Origin: Rusavskia elegans
Taxonomy: Eukaryota; Ascomycota; Lecanoromycetes; Teloschistales; Teloschistaceae
NCBI GenBank assembly: GCA_011316305.1
Contig: SAUG01000057.1
Span: 186,001 to 250,000 of the forward strand
Length of the DNA stretch: 64,000 nt
Direction: 5' to 3'
This document shows, one piece after another, positions 27,267 to 37,284 of the stretch. Both the position numbers and the translations under genes were made by a program. The notes under the pieces are model-generated. The model was not told where the DNA came from, did no database searches, and saw only the letters and a list, made by a program, of their open reading frames with translations. How positions within the stretch are numbered: position 1 is the first letter of the stretch; each line of letters opens with the position of its first letter.

Positions 27267-27736
27267 AATGAAAAATGCGATGTGGAGATGTCGTTGACCG
27301 AACAAGGAGACTATTGCGGGCTCCTGCAATCGAGTGTCGAGGTACAGTAGCCAACTTCGCGACTTGTTTTTCGCGTGTCGGCGGCGCGTAAAGATCGCAC
27401 ATCACGCTGTCTAAGATAGGCTAGTGTGATCTGGGTACTTATCTGTCCTTGATCTGTGTGCGATAGTCGACGAATAAAATGGATTTGTATTTACACGCTC
27501 GAAGTCAGATTATGTAGTCATTACTAGATATTTTCGAGTTGTTACCCTGTCTTCATATGTGGAGTCCTGTAAATCGTTATATGTTCCAGCGAGATCGAGT
27601 GGATGTGCAATCCAAACTTGTCCCAACACAACACCAAGCTCAGCATTTCATACGCCCAAACGCACCTTCTTTCCGCACCAACGCCTAGCGCAATGGATCC
27701 GGCATCCATACGTGAATTATGATCCACAGGCCTCGA
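27267..27736. other. PCNA upstream region
   Basis: This 470 bp gap, between PCNA and the 3' end of the Vezatin/Inp2-like gene on the same strand, holds the PCNA promoter. Apart from the CGCGT cluster at 27371-27391 I see no further feature. Confidence 0.5.
27371..27391 (+). promoter_or_regulatory. CGCGT cluster (MCB/WCGCGW-like) upstream of PCNA
   Basis: TCGCGT at 27371-27376 matches the WCGCGW core, and GCGCGTAA at 27384-27391 is one base from ACGCGTNA. Both sit a little over 100 bp upstream of the PCNA start. The similarity to the dUTPase promoter suggests shared MBF-type G1/S control; this is inference. Confidence 0.45.
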
Positions 27737-29821
27737 TCAGATACTGGTGACACGCCCGGTGGTCCTACCTCGCGGTCTCAGCTTGATCACCGTTTCCAAC
27801 TCTTTTAACATATGCGTGCTCGCTTCGTTCTTGCTCTTAACGACGGCCTGCCGTATACGATCTTCTTTCATTTTAGCAAGCCTTTCATCCCTGCTTAAAG
27901 TACTTTTCTGACGTGGAAGGGCAATGGCCTCGAACACTTCTTCCCCAGCACTGCTGGTTGCAGTACTCGATGTAGCTCGGTGGCAGGTCCCCCCATGGCC
28001 ATTGAGCGCTCTGAGTGCATCCGGTGGACTGCCTTCAACGACGGTCGACCCGCCTAAACTCATTGTCGGAGAAGACGGTGCTGTTTTCGGCATGACTGGT
28101 AAGGAGAGGCGATGGTCCGAGTCTTCCATGCTAGACGTGAATACTGCCCGACCATCCTGCCACTCCTCCAGTAAGGATTTGAGCTCGGTACCAATAGAGT
28201 CATAACGTGTGATTGTGTTGGTAGATTGATGGGTAGAATTGCTGGCAAGCTTGTCGGCGTCTTCACGCAACAGATGCAGTCTTGCCTGGAGACCTCTTAT
28301 GCCTTGGGAAAGCGAATTGAGCTTCCTCATTTGACTGCGCATTCGCTCCCTACTAGGCGTCAACGGTAGCTTGGGGGTGACTGCAACAGATATGTCTAAT
28401 AAAAAAGCCGCTTAGGTTGTATCAGACCAAAGCTTTGGGGGCTGAATGTTCTTACCTTCTTCCGCCCCAAACATCTCGTTCACGTTCTGCGTTGCTTTTC
28501 TGGTCTCGGCTGATAACTTGTCCATGATCCTAGTGGCGGCGGACCATCTGGCAAAGTCGAGTTTGCCGCCGTCGGCACCAAGTGCCAACAGACTACAGAA
28601 GAACAGCTTTCTTATCACATGCAATCTCTGTAAGTCAAACTTGAAAGCCTTAAGCGAATCTTCGCCAATGCCGAGCTGGTCTGCGTCCTTCAGGATTTCA
28701 AATTCGGCCACCTCGGAACGACTGATTTCGTAGATATCAAGATACTTCTCTAGATCGACCTCGACAGTCAATGGTTTCAACTCCTCATAAGCTCGATGAT
28801 ACGACGCAGGTAACGAGGTCAAACCCCTTTGAAGTGCTCGGCGCACTTGTGCGCAACGTCTCGTCTGGCTTCTTTCCTCCAAGCGCGTGACAGGGGGCAA
28901 CGGATTGCTGCTAGGACCTCATTAGCACGGGACATCAACGAGCGATCGAGAAGCATTCACATCCTGTAGCCTCGAGAGACCAGCTCTACTTCTTGTATTA
29001 GGTTGATCGAAGCAGAAACAACGGCGTCAAGGTCTTGGGCGTCCGTGACTAGGATCGAAGCACTCCTTGATACTTGGTCCCGTAGCCAGTAAAGCCATTG
29101 ACGCCTGAAGAACAGGTATAAAACAGAGCAGATAAGGACAGCAACGGTTGGCGTCAACACTAGAGGCCATCGATGCGATGTGGACTCGGCGAAATTCCTT
29201 GTAAAGTGAACGGACCATGCCAAAGCGAAGGCTGCCAGAGCAGTCAACGCTAGCCCTGTCCAACTGAAAGCTAGCGCCTCGTCGTGGTTATCGACTTCTG
29301 GGCGGCCAGTATCCGAGACTCGACAGGCATGACGAGGCTTGTGAGCGCCTGGGTTGGGTACATCGTTCAACAGTTGAGATGCGATTATGGTATAGCGGAA
29401 TTGTTCGAGAAAGCGATGGTTTTCGGTCCAGCCGAGTCGGGCGTTCAAGGCACGCTGTGGAGACGGGTCAATGGGGGTGGGTTGTGACACGAAATGGATA
29501 TTTACCGAGCAAATGTAGTGGAAGCGGGCGACAGGGCCCTTTGACGGTGGTCCCTCCAGGTTGAGTAGTCGGGGTGGCTTTCGCCGTAACTTGGACAGAC
29601 GCCTAGGGAATCCTGTTGGTGCAAAGGATGTAGATAGGACGGGTGAGGTTGGTGGTAGAGTGTTTGTTCGGGTCTGTTCATCACTGCTGTCCTCGTTCTC
29701 GCCTTTGCGGATTGTCAGTCGGCGGTCATCTCGAGAGCTTGCAAGATAGAAGAATGGACATGTGGGGTTGACCTTGCAAATAAAGAGCTAACGGAGAACG
29801 TTCGAATACAACCGGTTCCAT
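27737..29821 (-). CDS. Vezatin/Inp2-family membrane protein (myosin-binding domain)
   Basis: Five inferred exons (29821-29773, 29702-29506, 29454-28961, 28910-28456, 28380-27737) encode about 612 residues. The N-terminal block MEPVVFERSPLALYLQG is a short conserved leader. After an acidic stretch, HRFLEQFRYTIIASQLLN precedes two adjacent hydrophobic segments (FSWTGLALTALAAFALAW and PLVLTPTVAVLICSVLYLF) near residues 160-220. Then comes the signature DLDAVVSASINLIQEVELVSRGYRISNPLPP, spanning an intron, which I associate with the Vezatin/Mysoip2 family (PF12632). Yeast Inp2 of this family is the peroxisomal receptor for myosin V during peroxisome inheritance; that role here is inferred. The C-terminal third has coiled-coil character (SRERMRSQMRKLNSLSQGIRGLQ). 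The first intron has a non-ideal donor (GTCAAC), so exon 1 is less certain than the rest. Confidence 0.8.
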
Positions 29822-30599
29822 GGCATGACATTGGCACACGTTGTGCAATTGTTGGTGAGTCGGCGCAGCTTGCAAGCTTGAATCCGAGCCCCCAGATTTG
29901 CGCCGCAACTGACTCGGTTTCAAGAAGTTTACAGGGGCGCCAATGGTGGAAGTGATTCAATGCCGACGACACTGCGGTATCTCAAATGGTAGGAACGGTA
30001 TAGATTGCAGGGGACTGTGAATTCTTACTCCCACACGCAATAATAATAAATAAGGTAACAAAAGCGACTCCTGGTTATGGATAATTTCCCAAATTGGCGT
30101 GCTCGACACGTGCAGAGTAGCCTCTAACAGGATAGGCTGGGAGACAAGTTGGTCCAAGCTCAACTTGCACTCATCAGCCACAGCGGTACCAGCAGTACGG
30201 ACACACTCCGCCAACTCGAAGCACAGTATTTTACCGGTAAGAAATTCGGTTTCAGTCTGTCGTACTGTAGGAAGTCTCCATATCCGGCGCAATGGATATT
30301 CATGATAGAATAGAGCACCGCGAATGTTGGAGACTGAGCACTCCGCCATCCCGATGACCACCTTTGCTTCCCAGTCACATTACCAGCCTCACCGGACGGC
30401 ATTTCTACCTCTTTTAGACCAATAGAGCAATGCTCCACGAGGTCAGTTGACTTTATTCTGTGAAGCCGCTGTTGACAACGTCTGGAATGTGCTTATAGAC
30501 CAAGGTAGGTCGCTCTACCTCGGCAATGACGAAAGCCTTTGGCGGGGCTCCGAGGTAGTTATTATACGGTACTGGCCTTTGATTTCCTTTCATCAAACG
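29822..30599. other. Divergent promoter region, Vezatin/Inp2-like and APH-like genes
   Basis: About 780 bp between two divergent start codons. Short frames exist on both strands but none shows a family motif. It is treated as a shared upstream region. Confidence 0.5.
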
Positions 30600-31880
30600 A
30601 TGGCTGGCGTTGTGCGTCAACCGATTGACCTGGAGTCATTGTCATCGTACATAGAACGCAATGTTCCAGAGATCCGACTACCAATCCAAATCAAACAGGT
30701 AGCTAGCTCAACCACGTCCAGAACTCTCACTGATGCTGTACTTCAGTTTGGGTTTGGGCAGTCAAATCCCACCTACGATCTAATGGCTGATGACGGCCGA
30801 CACTATGTCCTTCGGAAAAAGCCTCCGGGGAAACTTCTTTCCAAGACGGCCCATCAGGTAGAGCGGGAATATCGTATTATCCATGCGTTGGAAGTGACCG
30901 ACGTCCCCGTGCCCAAGGCATACTGCCTATGCGACGACCCAAGCGTGATCGGAACCCCTTTCTATATCATGGAGTTCTTGGATGGGCGCATCTTCGAAAA
31001 CGCTTCACTTCCAGGTCTATCGGCAGACGAAAGGCGTGAAATGTGAGAATGTATTGTGGCCAATCACACCGCTCGTTGTGCTGACCCGGTCGAGGTGGCA
31101 CGATGCAATTCGGACTCTTGCAAAGCTCCATCGTCTCTCGCCTGCAGCGGTGGGTCTCTCGACTTTTGGGAAGCCATCGGGCTTCTACAACCGTCAGCTT
31201 AAAACACTGGGCACTATCTCGGGATCGCAAGCTCAAGCCATTGATGTTGAAAGCCACAAAGCAGTCGGAAAGATACCCCACTTCGATGACATGGTAAACT
31301 TTTTTAGTGATCCGAATAAGCAACCGAAAGAGCGGGCCACTCTCATCCACGGCGACTACAAAATCGACAACCTGGTGTACCATAAGACAGAGCCCCGGAT
31401 TATTGGTATACTCGAGTGAGTAGATCTCCAATATGGGAGTACAACGAGCCGGACTGATATGATATTTTTCCAAGCTGGGAGATGTCAACGATAGGCCATC
31501 CACTCTCAGATTTGTCAAATCTTCTTTCACCTTTCACGTTTGCGCTCCAGCCTCCTACACAAGCTTTGTCCTCTCGCATCAACAATGCCTTCTTTCCCTC
31601 TGCCGCGACGCCGGGTCTGCCATCTCGATCAGAGTGCATCCAATGGTACGCCGAAGTCGCAGGTTGGGATCCCAGTTCCGAGACTGGTTGGGGAGACGCT
31701 TTTGGGGTGTTCCGCAACAGCGTCATCATGCAAGGAATCGCGGCCAGGTATGCATTGCGACAAGCAAGCAGTGCTCGAGCCAAAGAGTATGCGGTGCAAA
31801 TGAAACCATTCGGCGAATTTGCGTGGGGATTGGTAGCAGAGCTCGAGCAGCAGGCAGCTCGAAACCCATCCAAACTTTGA
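30600..31880 (+). CDS. Aminoglycoside-phosphotransferase-fold kinase (ACAD10 N-terminal type)
   Basis: Exons 30600-30698, 30747-31042, 31095-31415 and 31475-31880 give 373 residues. The protein kinase-like APH fold is clear: [28 protein letters not shown] forms the nucleotide loop with its lysine, [22 protein letters not shown] follows, then the catalytic loop [14 protein letters not shown] and the metal-binding [19 protein letters not shown] restored across intron 3. This branch resembles the kinase half of ACAD10/ACAD11, thought to phosphorylate 4-hydroxy acyl groups for degradation; the substrate here is not known. Intron 1 is 48 bp and contains no stop, so unspliced transcript stays in frame with 16 extra codons. 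Joining IKQ directly to FGFGQSNP matches the family better. Confidence 0.87.
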
Positions 31881-33895
31881 ACGAACATACAGAATTTCAG
31901 ATGCCTGTTGGTACGCAGATGAGCCGTAAATCAGAAGCTTGGCTTCATGAGCAAAGGAAGATTAATATGCCGCCGAGAGGAATTTCCGGCGCGCACACTG
32001 CGGATGTCAAGAGAGTCAAAGCCGGGATTCGAGTTTCATGATGGATGTGAAGACGCAGGAGGGATCGATACAGTGTGCAATGATGAATCAAGCTCCAGTC
32101 AACAGCTGAAGCACGTGCTAACAGGTTGCTTCAACAAGTACGGATATCTCAGTCGGACCGCACGAAGCCGCATAGACAGTGAAATGAAATGAGCCAGGTA
32201 AAGGAGGCTTGGGAAGGAATTGATGGGCTCACAGTCAGCAGAAGCGAGAGAAGCAGAGGGGGTCGACGGGGAGGAGAAGCCAGTGGGCCAGGATGCAGCT
32301 AGCGAAGGGATCCATCCAAGTCATAGGCGTCCCGGTTCTTTAAGCCGCAGAAGTAGTGTTGGGAGCAAGTGACAGCCTCGACAGCTAGAGGAGAAGTTGT
32401 AGTGGATGGTGGGGGAGACGCAGCACAGCATCTTGGTGTACCGAGTACAGTTGGAATCCTTCGAGAATCGCCCTGTTCTCCGGAGAAGGCTGGCAGTGGG
32501 CAGGGAGGCCGGTGTTTCGTTGCAATGCCCGCAGTAGTCGATTAGGTACATTAGGTACTCATACCTCTAGAGTACAGGACTGCAGGTCCTTGGGCTGAGG
32601 GATCATCATGATGTCGGAATGTGCTCTTGTCGAGGTCCAACATCCTGCACAACGTCTTAATTGGACTAAGTCGGGTGTGTTCTTCCTCCTCTGCTTCCTG
32701 TGGGAACAGCCCTTCGTTCCCATTCTCCCCTCCCAGCACACTCGGCCACTGCTCTCAACAGCAGTCGTACACGACGGTAGCCCATACCCACGAATCGATT
32801 ATTGTGTCGCACGATTGCCTCGACGGTCGAACGGCCTCTGGCGCACGAGTATCAATCGAGGGAGACGGTCGCAGAATAGCATCACCCGAGGGACCCCTCC
32901 CACCCCCATCACGGGCTTCAGCCGCACTCGCACAAGGATTATTATTACTCGAGGACAGGACTTGGTACTAGTAGGAGAACGAGCGCTCTTCTTACCGACT
33001 CCGTACCTGGCCTACTCTCTCCCTCTCCATCTCCAAGATTGCAATATCCCCAACCGGAAGGGACAGACTCCAGTCGACTGGTCGAACAGGCTCCGCGCCG
33101 CAAAGAGCCCGACAAAACATCTCCGAGGCCCATCGCTCTTGCGACCCACGTCGGCCACCGCCCGCTCGCTCTGGCCCGCGATCGGCGCCATTTAGACTTC
33201 TAAGCCGCAACAAGAGGCTCTGGCCTAGCTTTCTCCAACCTCCTTCGGGACTCAACGCGTCCCTTTGGGGGGCCAAAACACAGTACGTTCTTGTCTAGCT
33301 TTTTGCCCGGCTTTCGAAACGTTACAAGAAATCATGTGTGCAGTCGAGCGTCGTCATCGCTCTAAAGCTCTTCTATTGCTTTTACCCTGCCCCAAACACC
33401 TGGATAGTAGAAGCGAGCATATATCCTTCGTGTGTTCCACTTCCTTCAAAAAAGACCACGCTACATGCGATCAGAAGCTTAAACTGTGCCCTTCTTCTTT
33501 TTAGAACCGGGAAATGATCTATGATCGCATGCTCGTTCGATGGGGTTGACATTATCTCGGTAGTAGCATGGCCTGGACTTACTTGACAATTTGGAATCTA
33601 GAGAGACCTTCTTGGTAGCGGCACAATCTTCACAATTGTTGATGTCTTGCTAGCTGTCGTAGAGCAACTGGCCCGTCGCTTGGCCGAACTCCTTCATTGA
33701 CACACCAAGTCTGCCGCAGAGAGGAGGCCCGACCTCTCTCCGCCAACAATCTTGAAAGTGGCGGCTGATATTTACGACTCCGACGACGCCGGCCCTGACA
33801 GAACTCCGCCTCTGGTCCCGAGGATCGTGAACTTGAAACCGTCACCGTCACCAGAGATCAACCCGTCCCCAGCAAAATCCTCCTCGCCCGATCGC
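31881..33895. other. Intergenic and probable leader region before a C2H2 gene
   Basis: About 2 kb. A 195-codon frame at 32608-33195 and overlapping minus frames are not gene-like. The downstream zinc-finger frame is already open from 33701, so an unrecognised upstream first exon and intron of that gene probably lie within 33300-33700. Confidence 0.4.
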
Positions 33896-35488
33896 ATGAG
33901 TGGCTCGCCACGTCAGAGGAAACGACGTCCAAAAACCCAAGCCTCCCAGGGAGACGCCGTGCTCATTGGGTTCCTTGGAGGCTTGAATCTTCCCGACGTA
34001 GCAACCCGTGCTGGTCAGGAACCGCTGAACTCCGCCTCGCAGTCCGAGGCAGGCGACTTGGGCGAGGACATGGACCTGGAGGAAGGGGGTGCCACCGGAA
34101 CCAAGGATCACATCATCCAGAAGATTGCTCAAGATGCACTTTCAGTCGATGGCAATGATGATAAGGATCCGACAACGACAACCGAACCGGGCAGGCGTGT
34201 CCGCCCAACAATCATGACCCACCCGCTCGTGTCTACGTCCAAAGACCACGACAAAAGGCCTCGTGCTAGACTACAAGCCATCCAGGAAAAACGAAACAGA
34301 TCATCAGCGGTGGCCGCAGAAAATCTGGATCCAGCCCTGGCTGGTTTGACGGATGGCAGTCCCCCAGACGCCGAAGATCGACGCAGCTCGTCAGACACCC
34401 AAGGCCCAAGTCCTCTGGCGACTTCACCACGCCTAAGACAATTCATGGCTTCTAAAGGATCCGAAACGCTTCCGGCAATCCAAAGCGCCACGCCCTCCCT
34501 GTCGGCCAAGTCGCCAAACAGCCACCAAAGCCTCCCTTCCATCTCAGCACAACTAGGTGAACTTGTCGATGGTCCCTCTCCGAATGAGAGCCTTCCAAAC
34601 CGACCGAATTACCCAAATGCTAACGGCATTCAATCGCCTCCAATGAGTGGCATATCTCCAAGGCCTAATCACTATCCGAGCCCACAATCACGACTCAATA
34701 GCTTCCCAAATCCTTATCCGGCGACTCAACCGTCGCCTGCCAGTACGTTCAGCGAAGTGTCTCCTCGAGATCCTTTTCGCACGAGTCACGATCTGACCAG
34801 CATGTCGCCGCCGGGTAAACCTGGCCCTCCTTACTATACCTCAGGACGTATCCCGCAAGGCGATGAATTGACCCCCCAGTCAGCAGAGAGCCATCAGGGC
34901 TTCAAGGGCTTCACGGGGGGTATCTCGCCCAGCGGTGACGTCGAACCAGGACGACCCATCTTACCCCCTTTACCAGGGACAGGGCCATTGGGGAATGGAA
35001 ACTTCAAATGTGACTTCCCCGGGTGTACAGCAGCTCCATTCCAAACTCAGTATCTACTCAAGTACGTTTCAGTTGTAACCCTGAAAGCCAAGATCTAAAT
35101 CTCACACGTCTTCCTAGTTCACACGCAAATGTGCATAGTCAGGTTCGGCCACACTACTGTCCGGTGAAGACATGTCCTCGGTCTGAAGGGGGCAAAGGCT
35201 TCAAACGAAAGAACGAAATGATCCGCCATGGTTTGGTGCATCAATCGCCGGGCTATATCTGCCCCTTTTGTCCTGAACGAGAGCACAAATACCCTCGACC
35301 CGATAACCTCCAGCGGTATGTGCAGAGGCACGACATCAGAGCCCCGCCCCGAGGTTGCTAATGCTGTGAGCAGACACGTCCGCGTCAATCATACCGATAG
35401 GGACATGAATGATCCTCGATTACGTGATGTACTCGCTCAGCGATCCGAAGGTGGGACGCGGGGCCGCCGAAGACGTTTTGGGGGGTGA
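33896..35488 (+). CDS. C2H2 zinc-finger transcription factor
   Basis: Exons 33896-35061, 35118-35315 and 35374-35488 give at least 492 residues. The first 370 residues are disordered, rich in Pro, Ser and Asn, with a basic PRQRKRRPK patch that may be a nuclear signal. The DNA-binding part is at the C-terminus: FKCDFPGC...NSHANVH, then HYCPVKTC...RKNEMIRHGLVH, then YICPFC...RPDNLQRHVRVNH, i.e. three C2H2-like fingers, two of them completed across introns. It ends with a basic RGRRRR tail. The frame continues open upstream to 33701 with plausible sequence (PPTILKVAADIYDSDDAGP) but no ATG, so the true start is probably in an upstream exon. A second zinc-finger gene with similar finger layout lies tail-to-tail downstream. 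Confidence 0.78.
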
Positions 35489-36450
35489 CGGTCGAGGTCG
35501 CTGTAACCAAGGTGATTGGAGGACGGATGGAGGCTTGGAGGTGCCCTTGTGGTTGAGGATCGACATTTATTCGGCGTGGTGAATATTGCTTGGTGCCTGG
35601 CGTTGCTTCTACCGAGCATGTTCAGACAGATGATATGATATTTCATCACAATACTCATACGTTGTCGGAGTTGGTCACGGGGAGGAGTCCTTGGGGACAC
35701 AATGCAATGACCTTCAGCTTTGGTACTCTTTCTTATGGAGTCACCGCTCTGGGCATAAGGATTTACGACGAGTAACAACTTGGATCGGTCAGGAGAGATT
35801 GGTGATGGTGTATGTATTCGTAAGATTACAGCCATAGAATACCAATCAGTCAGTCAGTCAGTCAGCAGAGCACCGTGAACCAGATTTCGCCGTTGAAGCA
35901 TCCTTTACTTCACCATCAATATTCAGATGTTGACATCGGCTTTATAAATCCTTCACTAAAAACACATGACCACCAACCGCGAAGCCTGTCACGATTGCAT
36001 GAGACGGTAGAGATGTCGACAACTCAGGGGATGCAGGATCTGGAAGCATTTCCGTTTCATTGCAAAGCAAAAAGTAAGGTCGATGGTGACGATAATGGCG
36101 CGATATGATTCTGAGTCGATTGGGGTCGCGCTTTGGAGTTTGGACGCACTGTGAGACAACGAGCGAGTAATATCCGAAGGTAATAGAGGCTCCCGATGAG
36201 GCCTGCACATCGTATTGGAGGGATCATTATATACATCGGTCTAAGAAAAGAGTGGATGACAAACGCCAAACATCCTTTGTTGTTCCATCTTTTAACTTTG
36301 GGTTTCCCCCTTTTGCAACATGAAGCAAGCTTCTGTAATCATCAACACGGCGAGCCAACTCGTCGACCCTGCCTTGAAAAATGGGTGAAGAATTTAGAAG
36401 TCATCGAACACCGTAGGAGCGAATCTGTAGTAGGACGGTGTTAGGTTGCA
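35489..36450. other. Intergenic region between two convergent C2H2 genes
   Basis: About 960 bp holding both 3' ends and a short CAGT repeat. No gene is supported. Confidence 0.5.
35847..35865. repeat. (CAGT)n tetranucleotide repeat
   Basis: Four and three-quarter tandem CAGT units lie in the 3' intergenic region between the two zinc-finger genes. Confidence 0.85.
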
Positions 36451-37284
36451 TCAGGGTTTGTTCTGATGAATGCGTCGAACGTGATCTTTCATGTTGTCGA
36501 CCCGACTGAAGACTCGATCACACCCTCGCCACTCACAAGGGATGTCCGGTCGATGCTTCGCTTCGTGTCGATCGCGGTCCTTTCGGCTCGAGAAGCCCCC
36601 CTCGGTGGCTGCCGGACAACCCTGCTGACGGCAGAACAAGGTCTTCGAGTGCCTTCGGTAGTGCTTCCGTAAGTCACATCCTCTGGTGAAGACGGCGTGG
36701 GAGGTACACCCAGGGTAGGCACATTTCCAGCTTGTGCCGTCGCTGAGAGGGTACCCGAAGTTTGGGAGATCGGATGGATTGCCTGGGGATGGTGATCGGG
36801 AGAATTGCGAAGAAGATTCATCAATGTCGTCAGGATGTAACGATGACCATGTCATTTTCGAATAGCCCTCCGCCGCGTAAGGAGATGGTCTTGGGCCTGG
36901 GAACGAAGGACCGTGAATCTGGTTGCTGGGCCCAGGGCTGTAACTTGGCGGCCACTGCTGGGATAGAACGATAGGGACATTTTGTTGGCCTTGATAAGCC
37001 GGATGGCCTGGCGGTGGCGGATGGTTCAACGGATCTGAATAGAATAAACGGCGAGCTTCTTCTTCTTCGCCCTGCAGAGCTCGTTCGGCCTCTGATGAGA
37101 GGAATCCGGACATGTCGAACGAGGGGTTATGAGGATCGAGCAAGAAGTCAATAGTCGGCGTCGTATCGATTGAAGGTCGAGTCGAGGATAAGGGGAGACT
37201 GGTGCTTCGGCAGGGATTGAAATTTGGGGCAGGAGAAGTGGCGATCAACAGTCGATGTAGAGAAGAAATGGAACTGTCCGACAT
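36451..37284 (-). CDS. Small C2H2 zinc-finger protein
   Basis: This single-exon frame encodes 277 residues. The N-terminal 175 residues are Pro/Ser-rich with an acidic helix (SSEAERALQGEEEEARRLF). Fingers occupy about 185-277: WKCAYPGC...RGCDLRKHYRRH, LFCRQQGC...RKDRDRHEAKH, and IPCEWRGC...RVDNMKDHVRRIH, ending four residues later (QNKP). The arrangement, including GGF-x-RKD/N between fingers and a final DN...HVR, parallels the neighbouring gene at 33896-35488, so the two may be an old inverted duplication. It is likely a nuclear DNA-binding protein with unknown targets. The ATG at 37284 opens the frame and no intron is needed. Confidence 0.8.
   Translation of the reverse strand: MSDSSISSLHRLLIATSPAPNFNPCRSTSLPLSSTRPSIDTTPTIDFLLDPHNPSFDMSGFLSSEAERALQGEEEEARRLFYSDPLNHPPPPGHPAYQGQQNVPIVLSQQWPPSYSPGPSNQIHGPSFPGPRPSPYAAEGYSKMTWSSLHPDDIDESSSQFSRSPSPGNPSDLPNFGYPLSDGTSWKCAYPGCTSHAVFTRGCDLRKHYRRHSKTLFCRQQGCPAATEGGFSSRKDRDRHEAKHRPDIPCEWRGCDRVFSRVDNMKDHVRRIHQNKP

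Noticed and set aside
32608..33195. 195-codon plus-strand frame before the C2H2 gene
   Set aside because: No motif, and overlaps several minus frames of similar size; treated as leader or intergenic.
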